A DNA stretch of 64,000 bases from Ditylenchus dipsaci (lineage: Eukaryota > Nematoda > Chromadorea > Rhabditida > Anguinidae). This document shows positions 22,901 to 33,739 of the stretch, piece after piece (the stretch's first letter is position 1; every line of letters starts with the position of its first letter). The DNA is taken from the NCBI GenBank assembly GCA_004194705.1, contig SADC01000946.1:1-64000 (forward strand). Direction: 5' to 3'. A program made the position numbers and the translations under genes. The notes beneath the pieces were generated by a model, which worked only from the letters and a program-made list of their open reading frames with translations, ran no database searches and was not told the DNA's origin.

Positions 22901-25234
22901 GTTCCCAAGAAACATGAGGGACTGTATGACCGTTTTGTGGAAGCTTTTCACATATGGTCCCACTTGGGGATGTCCATCCAAGGGTTAGGACTTGTGGTGA
23001 CTACATGTTTAGGTGGGAAAGTTTTTTGGTTCTCGTTCAATATTTGGCTTTTTAGTGGACACACTACCACGCTGACCATGCTTAACCATTTCATAACTGA
23101 GTGTGAGTAATTTATTTTTGACTTTTTGGCAATAAACACTATTTGATGTAGGGATTCCAGTCTTAAGTGCAAAATAAAGATCGTTTGTTTCTTGGAATCG
23201 GTCATAAGAAAAAAGTATGCAGGAAATGAGGTACACCAAAACCCTCACTTGAATTTTTTTAAATGCCACATCATGGGTGAATTTGCGACCTCAAGTAAAA
23301 TTAGAATCCCTGAATTTTATTATTCAGAGAAATTCATATGGGAACTGACAAAAGACACAAAAGGGAACGACACCCAACTGGCAGCCGTTCCAACTGGCAG
23401 CCCCCAACTGGCAGCCCTCCCAACTGGCAGCCCCAACTGGCAGCCCTCCCAACTGGCAGCCCCCAACTGGCAGCCCTCCCAACTGGCAGCCCCAACTGGC
23501 AGCCTTCCCAACTGGCAGCCCCCGACTGGCAGCCCCCAACTGACAGAAAAACTCCACTTTATTTCTTTTAGCTGAAGGGTGGCCCTTTCAGCCAAAAGGT
23601 GGCACTTTTCAGCCACAATTGGCACTTTTCAGCCAAAAGGTGGCACTTTTCAGCCACAATTGGCACTTTTCAGATTCATCCTTTTTTTGGGTACTTTTTT
23701 AGTGATTTATCACATTTTCTTGCTGGAGCTGGGCAAAAACTCTCTAATACATTTTTGATCAAGAGTCTTGCTCGGAATTATGTCTCAGGTAAGTCTGTGC
23801 GCGCATCTCTAACCAACCGAGCCCCTGCGCCCCCTTCGTGGGCGCAGGGGCTTGGTGGCTTGGGGTTGAGGACTGCCAACCGATTCGTTACAAAAACTGA
23901 TTCGTTACACCGATTCGTTACACTGACGATTCGTTACACCGATTCGTTACAGAAAAAATATTTTTTTGACCAAAAATCGACTTTTTGACTTGGGGGACCA
24001 AGGTAAACCACCTGGATACCGTTTTTATTCATTAAAAAGGTATTCTTTTACCTGCCTGCCTTCGGCAGGCACCCTAATTCAATAGGAAGCCCCTTTGGGG
24101 TACATGGTCCGGGATAAGGGCTGACCCTTCGGGGTACATTGTCCGGGCCAAGGGCTGACCCTTTGATTGCTCATAATATAAGGTGGTTTACCTTGGTCCT
24201 CCAAGGCAAAAAGTCGATTTTTGGTCAAAAAAATATTTTTTCTGTAACGAATCGGTGTAACGAATCAGTTTTTGTAACGAATAGTCTGTATACCGGGTTG
24301 AGATGCGCACACACACATGCCTGAGACACAAATCACTCGAAAATGACTTTGGATGCATAAAACATATGCATACCAGAGTTTATTTATGCGGTAGGCCCCA
24401 GAAAGTAAAAAACTGTTCAAAATCCTCAAGTGTTTAGTAATATTTCTTTAGTTCCAGTTCCAGTGCCAGTTGGAACGGCTGCCAGTTGGGATTTTACCAC
24501 AAAAGGCGATACTTACTGAGTTGGACACTGATAAGCCACAAAAACTAAAAGAGGCACTAAGGCAATTTGAAAAATAGTGGTCCAACTCATTAATACCCAG
24601 AAAAAAGCATACTAAAAAATCGGTCATGGCTACATGGCGGAATATGGTCGAGCTATTTAAAAAACTTTTTATGATTTACTGTGAAAATTTCCAGATTCTC
24701 CGAAACACTGGGTCTTTTTGCACATTTTTTCGTGGACTCTCAACTTTTTTGGTAACTAAACTGTTATAAATTTAGAAAAAAATTAAATTCTTTAACAACA
24801 AATCGATTTCCAGGCATCTTCTTCATTCTAGCCGGCCATGAGCACTACTCCATCGACGTGTTTATTGCTTTCTACATCTCCTCGAGACTCTTTCTCTACT
24901 ACCACACCTATGCCTACAACCACTCAAATTTGATAAGTGTCGACCCTAAAATTCGGTTTTGGTTTCCAATCGGGTGGTAGGTTTTTTTTTCTTTCTTACT
25001 ACATTTCAAGCAAAATGTGAAATTTAATTTTATTTTTTCAGGTTCTTTGAAGCCGGGGGTATTGGTAGAGTGGGAAATGAGTATGCGGTCCCGTGGTTCT
25101 ATGCCAAAACCGAGGTATGTGTGGAATCTACAATTCAGGGCAGTAACTCTTCGGACAAACTGACGCGCACCACTAAAACATCCAACACATCGGTGGTCAA
25201 AGCAGGCAAAGGCGCTTCTAAAAAAGAAATTTGA
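19949..25234 (+). CDS. SAMD8: SAM-domain sphingomyelin synthase-related protein (SMSr/SAMD8 type)
   Basis: Likely a ceramide phosphoethanolamine synthase of ER or Golgi membranes. Exons: 19949-20116, 21638-21971, 22600-22737, 22793-23012, 23056-23102, a poor one at about 23232-23302, 24814-24976 and 25042-25234 (TGA). An upstream in-frame ATG at 19889 is possible. Exon 1-2 gives the SAM domain ([29 protein letters not shown]). Then come membrane helices, [27 protein letters not shown] and the two family catalytic signatures: CGDYMF-SGHT across 23012/23056 and [13 protein letters not shown] at about 24838. The His, His and Asp of the family triad are all present. An AATAAA lies at 25398. The frame drops one base at 22660 (GG), 22880 (GTGC) and 22984 (GGG), each fitting a lost homopolymer base. 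The exon before GIFFILAG is badly disrupted. Introns carry a hAT MITE, a tRNA-like relic and a 1.1-kb fold-back. Confidence 0.85.
20719..21192. mobile_element. hAT-type MITE with perfect 8-bp target duplication
   Basis: The left end TAGGCTTGGCA mirrors TGCCAAGCCTA at 21182-21192. AAAAAAAC flanks both sides (20711-20718, 21193-21200). The interior has GGCGGGAACGGGAA-type repeats. It lies in intron 1 of the SAMD8-like gene. Confidence 0.85.
21415..21585. repeat. Dispersed AAAAAGGACA repeat, copy 1
   Basis: Ordered blocks AAAGGACATTT, GTGTTTATTGC, GATTTGACTAAAAA and GGACAAATCTT recur at 54960-55135 in the same order and orientation. The family is unknown. Confidence 0.6.
22069..22319 (+). pseudogene. 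tRNA-Gly-like sequence split by about 150 bp
   Basis: The 5' half, GGTGCCAGGGTTGTAGTGGT plus a CTTCCCATGCAT anticodon arm, ends near 22115. The 3' half (AAGCATTAGCTGTGGGTTCG, B box, CTGGCACA) lies at 22281-22318. Both halves match the intact tRNA-Gly at 39017. The separating piece is bracketed by TGTAGCTG on each side (22118 and 22271), a possible target duplication. No pol III product of normal size could fold from it. Confidence 0.6.
23376..24495. mobile_element. Fold-back element with CCAACTGGCAGCC tandem arm, family member C
   Basis: A tandem array (23380-23540) of about ten 15-16-bp units, CCAACTGGCAGCCCC, forms the left end. One inverted copy, GGCTGCCAGTTGG, lies at 24477-24489. Next is an AGCCAAAAGGTGGCACTTTT array (23590-23670), then the GC-rich hairpin module (23787-23870 and 24296-24335), split by a further palindrome (23886-24290). 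It sits in an intron of the SAMD8-like gene. Open frames on both strands across the array are periodicity artefacts. Confidence 0.75.
23886..24290. repeat. Inner palindrome with GATTCGTTACA units
   Basis: Units CGATTCGTTACA (23890-23950) are mirrored by TGTAACGAATCGG (24242-24285). Between them a TCGACTTTTTGACTTGG block and GGACCAAGGTAAACCACC are also mirrored. It interrupts hairpin module C, so it inserted later. Confidence 0.7.
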
Positions 25235-25397
25235 TATAGTTGACAGGATATATAATGTCCAGTAAAATTTATATACTTAAAAAAGAATATACATCCACTT
25301 GTACGTAATTAGGATATTGAGCCTTGCGCTAAGGTCCCAATAGTTGCGACCTTTTTCTTACCTGCTCATTCGGAAATGCTCCCAACATTTTTTCCTC

Positions 25398-25403
25398 AAT
25401 AAA
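25398..25403 (+). promoter_or_regulatory. Candidate polyadenylation signal
   Basis: AATAAA lies 164 bp past the TGA of the SAMD8-like gene. Confidence 0.4.
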
Positions 25404-25848
25404 ATATATTTGCAGTTGACGTCGTCATGTAGCTAAAACACAGTGTAGCTCTGTTTTTTTTCAACTACGAGATAGCACCAACAGCAAAGTTTTTTAACGG
25501 AGTAGAAAGGGCAATGGTCATTTCCGAGCGAACGGGGAAAAATGACGCTAACATTGAAACTTTAGCTTTATTTTCTGTTTTGTGCTTCTAGTGTTTGTAC
25601 AGTAGTCGGCTAAAGCGTAATATTTTTTTTTTAAATTGAAGTTTACTGCATGGTATTAAAGCAAGTGTAAGCAAGTGTATATGTAACAAAGCATTTAATT
25701 TAATAAAGTAATTAACCTAAATTTATGGTTGGCCGTCCAAAAAGTGGCAACAAAAAAAGTTACTGTCTTTGGTAAATAAACGGTAACAATTGTGAATGCG
25801 ATTAAATTTTTTAAATCTTGTTTTAATTTCTTCTAAGAAATATTTATA

Positions 25849-26000
25849 CAGTGGACGCTCGATATAACGTCCCGAAAAAGTTCATATTTTGGCCAAACTA
25901 CAGTGTATTCCCGATAAAACGACGCTCGATATAACGTCCGCTCGTTATAAAGTCCCATTTTGGCCGGTCGCTTGAGGATCGTTATATCAAGCGTCGACTG
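25849..26000. mobile_element. Mariner-type MITE, 152 bp
   Basis: CAGTGGACGCTCGATATAAC at the left mirrors GTTATATCAAGCGTCGACTG at the right. TA flanks both sides (25847-25848, 26001-26002). Confidence 0.8.
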
Positions 26001-26277
26001 TAATCAGGGTGAACACAGGATATCTTCAGAAATTCCACCGATTTCAAACTTTTAAAATCGATGGATGATGCGATTCCAAGATTCTGGAAACACCCAACGG
26101 CCCATGTTTTCTAAATTGAAGGTGTTGGTCAAATTTGTCATGATATTGACTTTGGAAACACTGCTAAAGGCGCAGCTTTATATGCTGAACACGAGTTTTG
26201 CTTGGTCTCCCTGTGTTTTAGACCCCGCTATTGAAATCAGTGAAATTTCTCGGGACTCACATCTCAACAATCCTTAT

Positions 26278-26560
26278 AACGGGTTTCCAAAAAGTTCCCG
26301 ACGGACTATAAAGCCTTATTTTTCACAAATGTTGTGATCCTATCTTTTTTTCAATACCATTTTGTAGCCCTGCATCTCTTCTTTCAAATGGCATATTCAG
26401 CTCAGCTTCATTATTTCGGAAAAGTCACCATTCCGCTCCAAACACTTGTGAGATCATTTTAGAAAGCTGACAAGCGTTTTCATCACTTTAAGTGATCAAA
26501 TTTTATATTTGAATTCATCGAACTCAAAGCGTCACAAAAACATCTTATCGCCTGTAGTGT
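26278..26560. repeat. Dispersed repeat, copy 2 (with copy 1 at 19050)
   Basis: AAAAAGTTCCCGACGGACTA, then TCTTTCAAATGGCATATTCA and CACCATTCCGCTCCAAACAC, then GACAAGCGTTTTCATCACTT. Order and orientation match copy 3 at 26995-27265. Confidence 0.65.
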
Positions 26561-26868
26561 AGCTCAAGAGCTAAAAACCAGTATTATCAAATGATTTTTT
26601 AAAATCAGATTGTTAAGATATGGCTATTTAGAAAATTGTTATTCAGTTATTTATTTAATTATTTAGAAAACATAAATTGCTAAAAAACGGCCGAAATCCA
26701 AGTTTTCCCAATTTTTACGGATTTTGGTCATTTTTTCAAATTATTTTTTTCCAAAAGGCCATATCTTAACACTCTGAATTCGAAAAATTAGAGTTAAATT
26801 CTGTGTCGAAAACTCGAAACCGTAATTTTTTTATTCACAGGGCTGAAAAAATATCCGGAATTGTGTTA

Positions 26869-26953
26869 CAGTCATTCCTCGATATAATGTGGTTGCTGAG
26901 GACGCGTAAAAGTGCTCTATATCGATAGTTCAGTGTATAGCGAGAGTTTACTG
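26869..26953. mobile_element. Short mariner-type MITE
   Basis: CAGTCATTCCTCGATATAAT at the left, CGAGAGTTTACTG at the right, TA on both sides. Confidence 0.6.
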
Positions 26954-26994
26954 TATAAAAAAACTTAAATTAGAAAATTGTGATTAAATAACTA

Positions 26995-27265
26995 GTGTCC
27001 GGAAAGTTCCCGATGGATTTTCAAAGCCTATATTTCATCAATATTATGATCATATACTTTTTTCTTCTAATACAGATATGTAGCCTTGGACCTCCTCTTT
27101 CAAATGGCATATTGAACTTAGCTTTATTATTTTGGATCAGTCACCATTCCGCTCCAAACACGTGTGAGATCATTGTAGGAAGTTGACAAGCGTTTACGTC
27201 ACTTTCAGTGATCAAATGTTTAATTGAAATTTAAGCGCCACAAAAACATCGTATCATCATGATGT
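26995..27265. repeat. Dispersed repeat, copy 3
   Basis: GTCCGGAAAGTTCCCGATGG to ACATCGTATCATCATGATG, parallel to copy 2. Relative to copy 1, the first half is inverted and the second half is not, so the unit itself has rearranged. Confidence 0.65.
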
Positions 27266-27784
27266 AGCGCAGCTCAAGAGCTACAAAAGAATTTTTTAAA
27301 ATCATAGTGTTAAGATATGGCTTTTTGAAAACCAGAAATTGCTTGAAAAAAGTCCAAAATCAAATTTTTACGGATTTGGACCATTTTTTAAACAATCACC
27401 AGCACAGAAAATCAGCGAATCAAGGAAAAACTTTATAAGCCAAACTCATTTTTACAACACTAATGCTAAACTGTGAACCAGATGGATATCATATCATATC
27501 CCAGAGACCTTCTCATAGATTCGTAGCTTGATATCCCCTTATCCAGGAGAGCATACAGTCAAATTTCACAAAGTTTTTTTATATGATCTAATGTCTTGAA
27601 CTCTTTTATGCAGTGCTCCTTAACACTATACTCACTAAAACTATAATAAAAGGAAGAAACCAAGCAAAATGTCATTGCGAAATGTCGAAAAACAAAATAT
27701 CACGCATTACCACACGGTATTAGCAAAATAAAGCAAAGACAGGAAACGCTGAAAGCCAAAAATAATCTAAAATTTGTTTTTTAT

Positions 27785-27996
27785 TTATTTCAATCTTAAA
27801 ACCTCGGTGTGAACTTCTGATCTACACATCGGGCAATTAGAATTATTCTCAAGCCATTTTTCTATACAATTTTGGCGAAACACATGAGAACGTGAAATTT
27901 CTTTACAGTCTATAAAAGTATTTTTTCTAAACAAATTGCACATTTTTGACTATGTGAAGGAATTCTTCTAAACTTTTCTAATTTATTTTCAAAGTT
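27785..27996 (-). CDS. RING-H2 zinc-finger protein, C-terminal exon
   Basis: The minus strand reads CAICLEK, then a frame change of one base at an A run near 27922, then CKEISRSHVFRQNCIEKWLE, a short linker and CPMCRS, ending at a TAA at 27785. This is a complete C-x2-C...C-x-H-x2-H/C-type RING with the usual SH-V-F-R and C-P-M-C-R ends, so an E3 ubiquitin ligase role is likely by family. Upstream, in frame with CAICL, is FENKLEKFRRIPSHSQ. Earlier exons were not found, so the gene is partial and its substrate-binding part is unknown. The frame break fits one missing A and need not mean loss of function. Confidence 0.65.
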
Positions 27997-28039
27997 TTGA
28001 TTTCAGCACTTAGGGAGGCGCACTTAGAATGGTCGTAGG

Positions 28040-28115
28040 CGGGGAAGTTCGCGCAATGAAATGTCGCGGCGGTGAAACGTCTCGCGGTGAAATGTCGTAG
28101 GCGGTGAAATGTCCC
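28040..28115. repeat. Tandem GGCGGTGAAATGTC repeat
   Basis: About four imperfect units of GGCGGTGAAATGTCGTA. Confidence 0.6.
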
Positions 28116-28216
28116 ATCCCCCTGCGCTGGAATAATGCAAGTTGCCATCCTAGTGTCGGAGTGTTAAGGCTAAACCATTTTGATCGATGCTCGCCCAAAC
28201 TTGGAGCAATTTTGAT

Positions 28217-28554
28217 ATACGGGGTGAGTCAAGAAATTTTTGACTTTTTGTCTTTGCCGAATTTCGAAATCATGCATGCACAGAACGACTCAATTTTTCA
28301 TAGAAATTTATTTGGTAGATAATGTGAAAAACATAATTTTCGCTTGGTCACACCTGTGGTTTGGGCATAGACCATCCAGAGACCATCCACAGACCAGTCT
28401 CAAACCACCGGGAGGCCAAGCTGAAATTGTGTTTTTCACATTATTTACTAAACAAATTTCTTTAAAAAACCAAGTCGTTCTGCGTTTACAGAATTCGGCA
28501 AAGACAAAAACTTATTGGCGTTTGAAAGTGCTCCAATTTCTTGACTCACCCTAT
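28217..28554. mobile_element. MITE with GGGGTGAGTCAAGAAATT termini
   Basis: GGGGTGAGTCAAGAAATT at 28221 mirrors AATTTCTTGACTCACCC at the right, with TA at the borders. Inner arms also match (GTCTTTGCCGAATTTCG, GTGAAAAACATAATTT). A related half-copy lies at 63270-63440. Confidence 0.75.
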
Positions 28555-28777
28555 ACATATGGCTAACAGGCTTACAATATTTTAAATTTTTTTGCAAACT
28601 TTGGCGCTTAATGTGTTTGCACCCAAAAAATTGCCTCAGTTTTTCTGTTTTTTTTGCAAAATTGCCTTGATCCCACTATTTTTTCGCAAATCTGTTTATA
28701 AATTTATTTCTCTCGAAGAGTTTTCTATTTCAACAATTTTTTTGTCATCAAACATGTGCTCAAATGCTAACTTTGTA

Positions 28778-29213
28778 CAGTCGACGCTTTTACTTAGGAC
28801 ACCAAGGACCGACCAACTTACCGGGTTTGACACTTTTTTTTACCTTAAGTTTTTTATACCTTCGCTAGTTCTGTTTTGACAGTCTGGTCCCAAATATTGC
28901 AATTATTCTGATTTTGCGGATCGTTTTCTAAAATCCCAATGTTTTTGCTCTAAAAAAGCCAAAACTCTAATCAAAAAACAGGTATTTTCGATAGAGCCTG
29001 TCCTAACTAAGAACTTTTGCTTTTTCACAGCAAAAAATTTAGGGTTTTTAGAAAACGATCGGGAAAATCGGAATCCTTTCGATATTTGGGACCAGACTGT
29101 CAATACAGAACCAGAATTTTTTTTATAAAATAGAGCTAAAAAAGTGTCGGACTCGAGGTGGGAACGAACTTCTGTCCTAAGTGGGCGGTGTCCTAAGTAA
29201 GAGCGTCGACTGT
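28778..29213. mobile_element. Mariner-type MITE, 436 bp, CAGTCGACGCTTTTACTTAG
   Basis: CAGTCGACGCTTTTACTTAG mirrors CTAAGTAAGAGCGTCGACTG, with TA on both sides. Inner arms repeat around GATCGTTTTCTAAAA, and a GACAGTCTGGTCCCAAATAT block is mirrored. The same inner blocks occur in the larger element at 39253-40427. Confidence 0.8.
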
Positions 29214-29501
29214 ATATTATTTGCTCCATTTTTATTAGACTAAATTTTTTTCTCTATGCTGAAAGTAGATATTTCTGTCTGAATAATCTGAAAACGATCA
29301 CAAATAAGACAAATAACATGGAAATATAGCAAAAAAGAACAAAACAGAAAAAATTTGCATGAGTGACAATGAGAAGATTAAAAAAGTTATAAAAAAATTT
29401 GCAAAGAAAAGAAGAAGCGGGACCAAGGCGATTTTTTTAGGAGGGGTGCGAACAAATAGAGCTAAAACTTTTAAATTCGCGGCTTGTCTTCTTTTTCAGA
29501 A

Positions 29502-31229
29502 ATGTCTTTGAAGAAGGAACCAGAATGCAATGGCCTTGACAGAAATGCATGTTTTTTTATGATTTTAATTTTACTCACGGACAGAAATAATATTTCTTGT
29601 TTTCAGCCAGCTTTAAATATTGCAAATTTGTGTGAAGTGTTCAGCTATTTTGACCGTGAGCAACTTATAGAGCTGTGCTTGATTTCTTTGCAATTGAACA
29701 AACTTATTCGCAGATATTTTCCCACGGTTCCACATTTCCTGTTTGACCATGAAATATGGTTTAAGATTTTAGAGGAGCAAATAGTAGCCCGAAATATCAA
29801 AGACATGTGGGAATAGATAATACAAAAGACATTTATTATCAGCTTCTCCCAAAATACAGCAAATCCAAGTGCGTAAATGTTTATTTGACTATTCAAGCCA
29901 ATACAAATTTATCAAATATTCGGACACAATTGCAGAATGTAGCCCATGTCTGGAAGGAATCCATCCTTATGATATTTTTCGATAGTTTTAAAGAGGCAGG
30001 TTGGAAAATTAACCACGAAATGTTGTCAGAACTACTTGTGGAGCCTTCTATTCTGCAGTGCTGGGGACTAATGCTTTTTACTGCTAGCAAATTGCCCCGA
30101 CTTTTTGCCAATTTCCTGTGGTTTATCAATGTCAAAAAATCAAATTTATTCATATTTTTGGGAGTAACTCCGAAATGATGCTTCTTAATTATATAAGTGC
30201 TATTCCTGAGGCTTGCCAGAAAAAGTTAGAGATTTATCTCAGTTGTACACCTTACTCTAGGACTTTCATCGAAGAGTTAAAAAGGTAAAAATTCGGATAT
30301 GCTTTTAAGTTTGAGTAAGACCTTCCAAAGGGTCTTAATTACAACACAAATACTTCTTTTTTTGTAACAGATATCAGCCCACAGGGCCACAACCAGGGTA
30401 GTATCCTCAGCCGGCTGAATTCAGCCTGCTGAAAATTCACTTTTTACAGAAAGTTGAAAGATCTGAGGCTGGGGCTGAAGACTGAAGTAAAACTTTTAAT
30501 CTGGTTGGCGGCTGAGGAAAATTTTTGGAAGTCAGCCGGCTGAGCAAACTTTTTGTATTAAATTTTTGGCACTTTTTTGTTCATTTTTAGCTGTCTAGGT
30601 CTAAAATAGATTGCAGATCAGGCTTTAGTGTGGCTCTTAGTGATTTATAGTTTGGACGATACGTAAAAATGCCAAGTTCTGGAGAAAAAGTGCCACGTTT
30701 TTGTGAAAAAGTGCCACGCTTTGTGAAAAAGTGCCACGTTTTTGTGAAAATGTGCCACGTTTTTGTGAAAATCTGCCACGTTTTCTGACAATAAGGTTTC
30801 TTAGATAAATCAATGATTTACACCTGAAATTTTGAAGATTACCACTAGCTTGCTATTGATATGCCCTTGGATACAAAGCGACCAATAAAATCAGGCATAT
30901 CTGTGCAAAACTAGGCAAATTAAAAAAACGTGGCACTTTTTCACTAAAACGTGGCACTTTTTCGCCTTCTTGACTAGAATCGAAAAAACGTGGCACTTTT
31001 TCACTAAAACGTGGCATATTTTCGTTTTATCCTTTATAGTTTTCATATTTAGCGCTTCCTAGAATCTGCTTCAAAAATGCATTTTACTATACATTGGAAT
31101 GACTCAGAACTGAATCAAACTTCAAAACTTTTTTGCATAAAAAATCGCCTGGGAGAAGAACTCAAATTAGAACAAGAAGATGGCGAAACATGTTTACGTT
31201 TGCTTTGCTTAAACGAGCTTGTTGAATAA
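29502..31229 (+). CDS. Nematode-type F-box protein
   Basis: Probable SCF ubiquitin-ligase substrate adaptor. The ATG at 29502 follows TTTTTCAGAA, a possible trans-splice acceptor. After a probable TTTTCAG acceptor at 29606 the F-box reads LCEVFSYFDREQLIELCLIS and LNKLIRRYFPTVPHFL. The downstream region has the WLF-like C-terminal layout, then a GTAAAA donor at 30285, a 780-bp intron containing a fold-back, and a last exon (about 31063-31229) with FTIHWNDSEL and LEQEDGETCLRLLCLNE before TAA. The frame drops back one base at 29810 (GGG) and 30170 (CC), fitting homopolymer losses. The start exon junction is uncertain. Substrate unknown. Confidence 0.65.
30390..30565. repeat. CAGCCGGCTGA-rich inverted repeat
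   Basis: CAGCCGGCTGAATTCAGCC at 30411 and GTCAGCCGGCTGAGCAAA at 30532 surround mixed GGCTGAAG units. This is probably a decayed MITE in the F-box gene intron. Confidence 0.5.
30662..31025. repeat. Fold-back with AAAAAGTGCCACGTTTT arms
   Basis: About five tandem units GTGAAAAAGTGCCACGTTTT (30675-30785) are mirrored by AAAACGTGGCACTTTTTC units (30925-31020). The spacer is about 140 bp. It lies inside an intron of the F-box gene. Confidence 0.75.
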
Positions 31230-31574
31230 AGGTTGTTAAAACACCATTGCCAATGATGCAAATAACTGTCTCGAATTTTTAAATTGTTGGTAAAAGAGCC
31301 TATTCACCTCAAAAATACTGAATATACTAGGAGCGAAAATCGCCTATCGGTGCCATCTTATTGGTATACCTATAAATGGTTGGCCTATCTACATACCAAC
31401 CTGGCATACCCACCTATCCCACCTAACAGCCTACTAAGATGCTATAAAAAATTTTATGCTATCAACATGATTCGTACCTTCGAACTTTTGGATTGACCCA
31501 CCTTGGTCCCCAAGGCAATTTAAAATTAACTGAAAAATTGCGTTGGTCCTCCTGTGATTTTCGCGACTGGGAGA

Positions 31575-31665
31575 AACTTGCCCAAAACAACATTTGCCAA
31601 AACAACATTTGCCAAATCAAAATTTGCCAAAACGACATTTGCCAAATCAAAATTTGTCAAACGTA
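31575..31665. repeat. Tandem GCCAAAACAACATTT repeat
   Basis: About six imperfect 15-bp units alternate AACAACATTTGCC and TCAAAATTTGCC. A minus-strand open frame here is repeat-derived. Confidence 0.65.
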
Positions 31666-32391
31666 GGTTTTGCCTGAAACGAAATTTGACTAACGCTTTC
31701 TTAAGATTTACAGTCGCTTCGGTTGCAGTATAGAATCCCTTCCCCACCCAGAGTGCTCGGATGGAGAAGATAACTTCATATTCGTGTTTCTCGACCGCGA
31801 TTTCATAAGAAAGCCGGCTGTTTTTTCGGTTCTGAGAAAAAAAAAATTCGAACCACAGGGCACAGCCCACTGAAGTTTGAATTTTAGTGCAATTAAAAAT
31901 CAACAAAACGCCAAGATTTTTAAAAGAAATTTTGCAATGCATTTGATTTCGAACATTCTGAAGACTGAAATTTTCAACAAATACTTATTTTTCTACCAAA
32001 ATGCTGAGTTTGAACACACAGTTTAGGTATTAGTGCACCATGTTTACTCTATAATACTTAGTTTAACCCTAATTTTATTCAAATGAAGTTTATTAAAAAG
32101 TATTAATGAAATAAGACTCCACTAAAACTAGTTTAGTTTTTTTTGATTAAACAAAATATTCCTCAAATAAGATTCTTCAAATATTTTTGTTAAACTTTTC
32201 CTTTTTTCACGCAGGCAAGCAAACTTTCTTTCCATTATATTAACCACACGGTGCAGAGCTTTAATTGCCTGTTATGCTGCGCTGGTCACTTGGCAATGGA
32301 AAACTAAAAGCACAATAGACCAATAAGATAAGGGCAAAAAATAAGGTCAAACCTAAAACAACTAATGCACGACGTTTCCTAAAAGCCTTCC

Positions 32392-32740
32392 TTAAAGGAC
32401 CATGGTTTTTGAACGCAGCGAGACCTCCGAATTTCGAACTGGCGGGAAACACTTTTTACTAAGAAAATATTCAACAATTATTTTTTTTGTTTGCATCTAA
32501 ATTTAGTAAAATATAGAACAATTTACTAGTCTATCCCAGAGTGGCCAATTTATCCGACTTTCACTACACACAAACTACTTATAAAAGAGATTTTAATTTA
32601 ACTTCGACTAAGACATAAAATTTGAATTTTCAATGCAAACAAAAATTCAAATTTCATTGGTCTCGATGATAAAAAGTGTCCCTGCCAATTCAAATTTCGG
32701 AAATGTCGCTGCTTTCAAAAACCAAAAAATGGTCCTCTAA
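32392..32740. mobile_element. TTAA/AGGACCAT MITE
   Basis: TTAAAGGACCATGGTTTTTG mirrors CAAAAAATGGTCCTCTAA. Inner arms CGAATTTCGAACTGGCGGG and CTGCCAATTCAAATTTCGG match. The right TTAA has decayed to CTAA. Confidence 0.7.
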
Positions 32741-32959
32741 AGCAGCCAAATTTGTTCCGTAGCCACGCAATCGATCTTGAAAACAACTTTTTCGGACAGT
32801 ACTTAATAAGTAGCAATGTTTCTGGCTCCACAACCAGCAGTCCTTGATTTACCCACAATTCGTAAACCTTAAAAAGGGCGATTTAATAAAAAAAAAGTTA
32901 TAAACGCAAGGCTAAATTTAATCTGACCCCCATTACTCAGGTAAACCTGACCCTCACCA

Positions 32960-33065
32960 GTGAATCGGGTTGGGGACCAAGGCGAATTTTCTTTAAAAAA
33001 ATTTTAAACATCCTTTTTGAGATTTAAATTTTTTTTTTAAATTTTGCCTTGGCCTCCCAATTTGC
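32960..33065. repeat. GGGGACCAAGGC inverted pair
   Basis: GGGGACCAAGGCGAATTTTC at 32972 faces TTTTGCCTTGGCCTCCC at 33044, one instance of a short inverted motif repeated through the window. Confidence 0.6.
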
Positions 33066-33739
33066 TTTTTTCTGGTGAAGGTCAGGTTTACCTGAGTGGT
33101 AAGGGTCAGATTTAACTGTTCCAGAACGCAAAAACCCACATTTTCGGGAAGCTTTAAGAGATCTATCAAGCGCAACATGAAACCGACAAGAAAGACAAAA
33201 TTACGCCGCATATGTAACTGCGGCACTTCAACCACACAGACAGAGAAGATTGACCAGAGAAGTGAGAAGATTGATGTCCAATGGTTTTTAATGCACCAGC
33301 AGGCTGTTCCACACTCACAGTTATCAGGAGCACGTAATTTTCATAGTTTTTAAGTGCAGGAAATTGATTAATAGTTCAAAATTCTGAAGGAGTTTGTCCG
33401 GTTTTGGTCTTGTCAAGCACCGCAGTGTAGTGCTGAATGTTAAAAGGATTCTGATTTTCTCAAACATTTTAAGATATTTAACCTATAAAAGTCTTGCTAG
33501 TCTTGCCGAAAAGACTTGCGCCTCTCGATTCACCGACTCTCTATTTTTGAAAAAGCGGAAAGTGTAATTATAGAAACACGGTATACGATATTTAAAATAC
33601 CATAATTCTTTCTAAATTCAAAGTAACGAAAATATTAGAGACAGAAAAGTGCCTTTCGGGTTTCGGATAGGGGTTTTTCTCTCTCTCGTACATATGGGGG
33701 CTGGGGTCTGGGTTTAAACTTAACAGGGCAGCCAACTGA

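Noticed and set aside
23320..23625. Open frames on both strands rich in Gly, Leu, Pro, Ser, Gln and Trp
   Set aside because: They are translations of the CCAACTGGCAGCC tandem array in the fold-back. All frames look alike.
33096..33353. 85-codon frame with Arg/Lys-rich start
   Set aside because: It overlaps the edge of a GGGGACCAAGGC inverted pair and lacks any recognisable domain.
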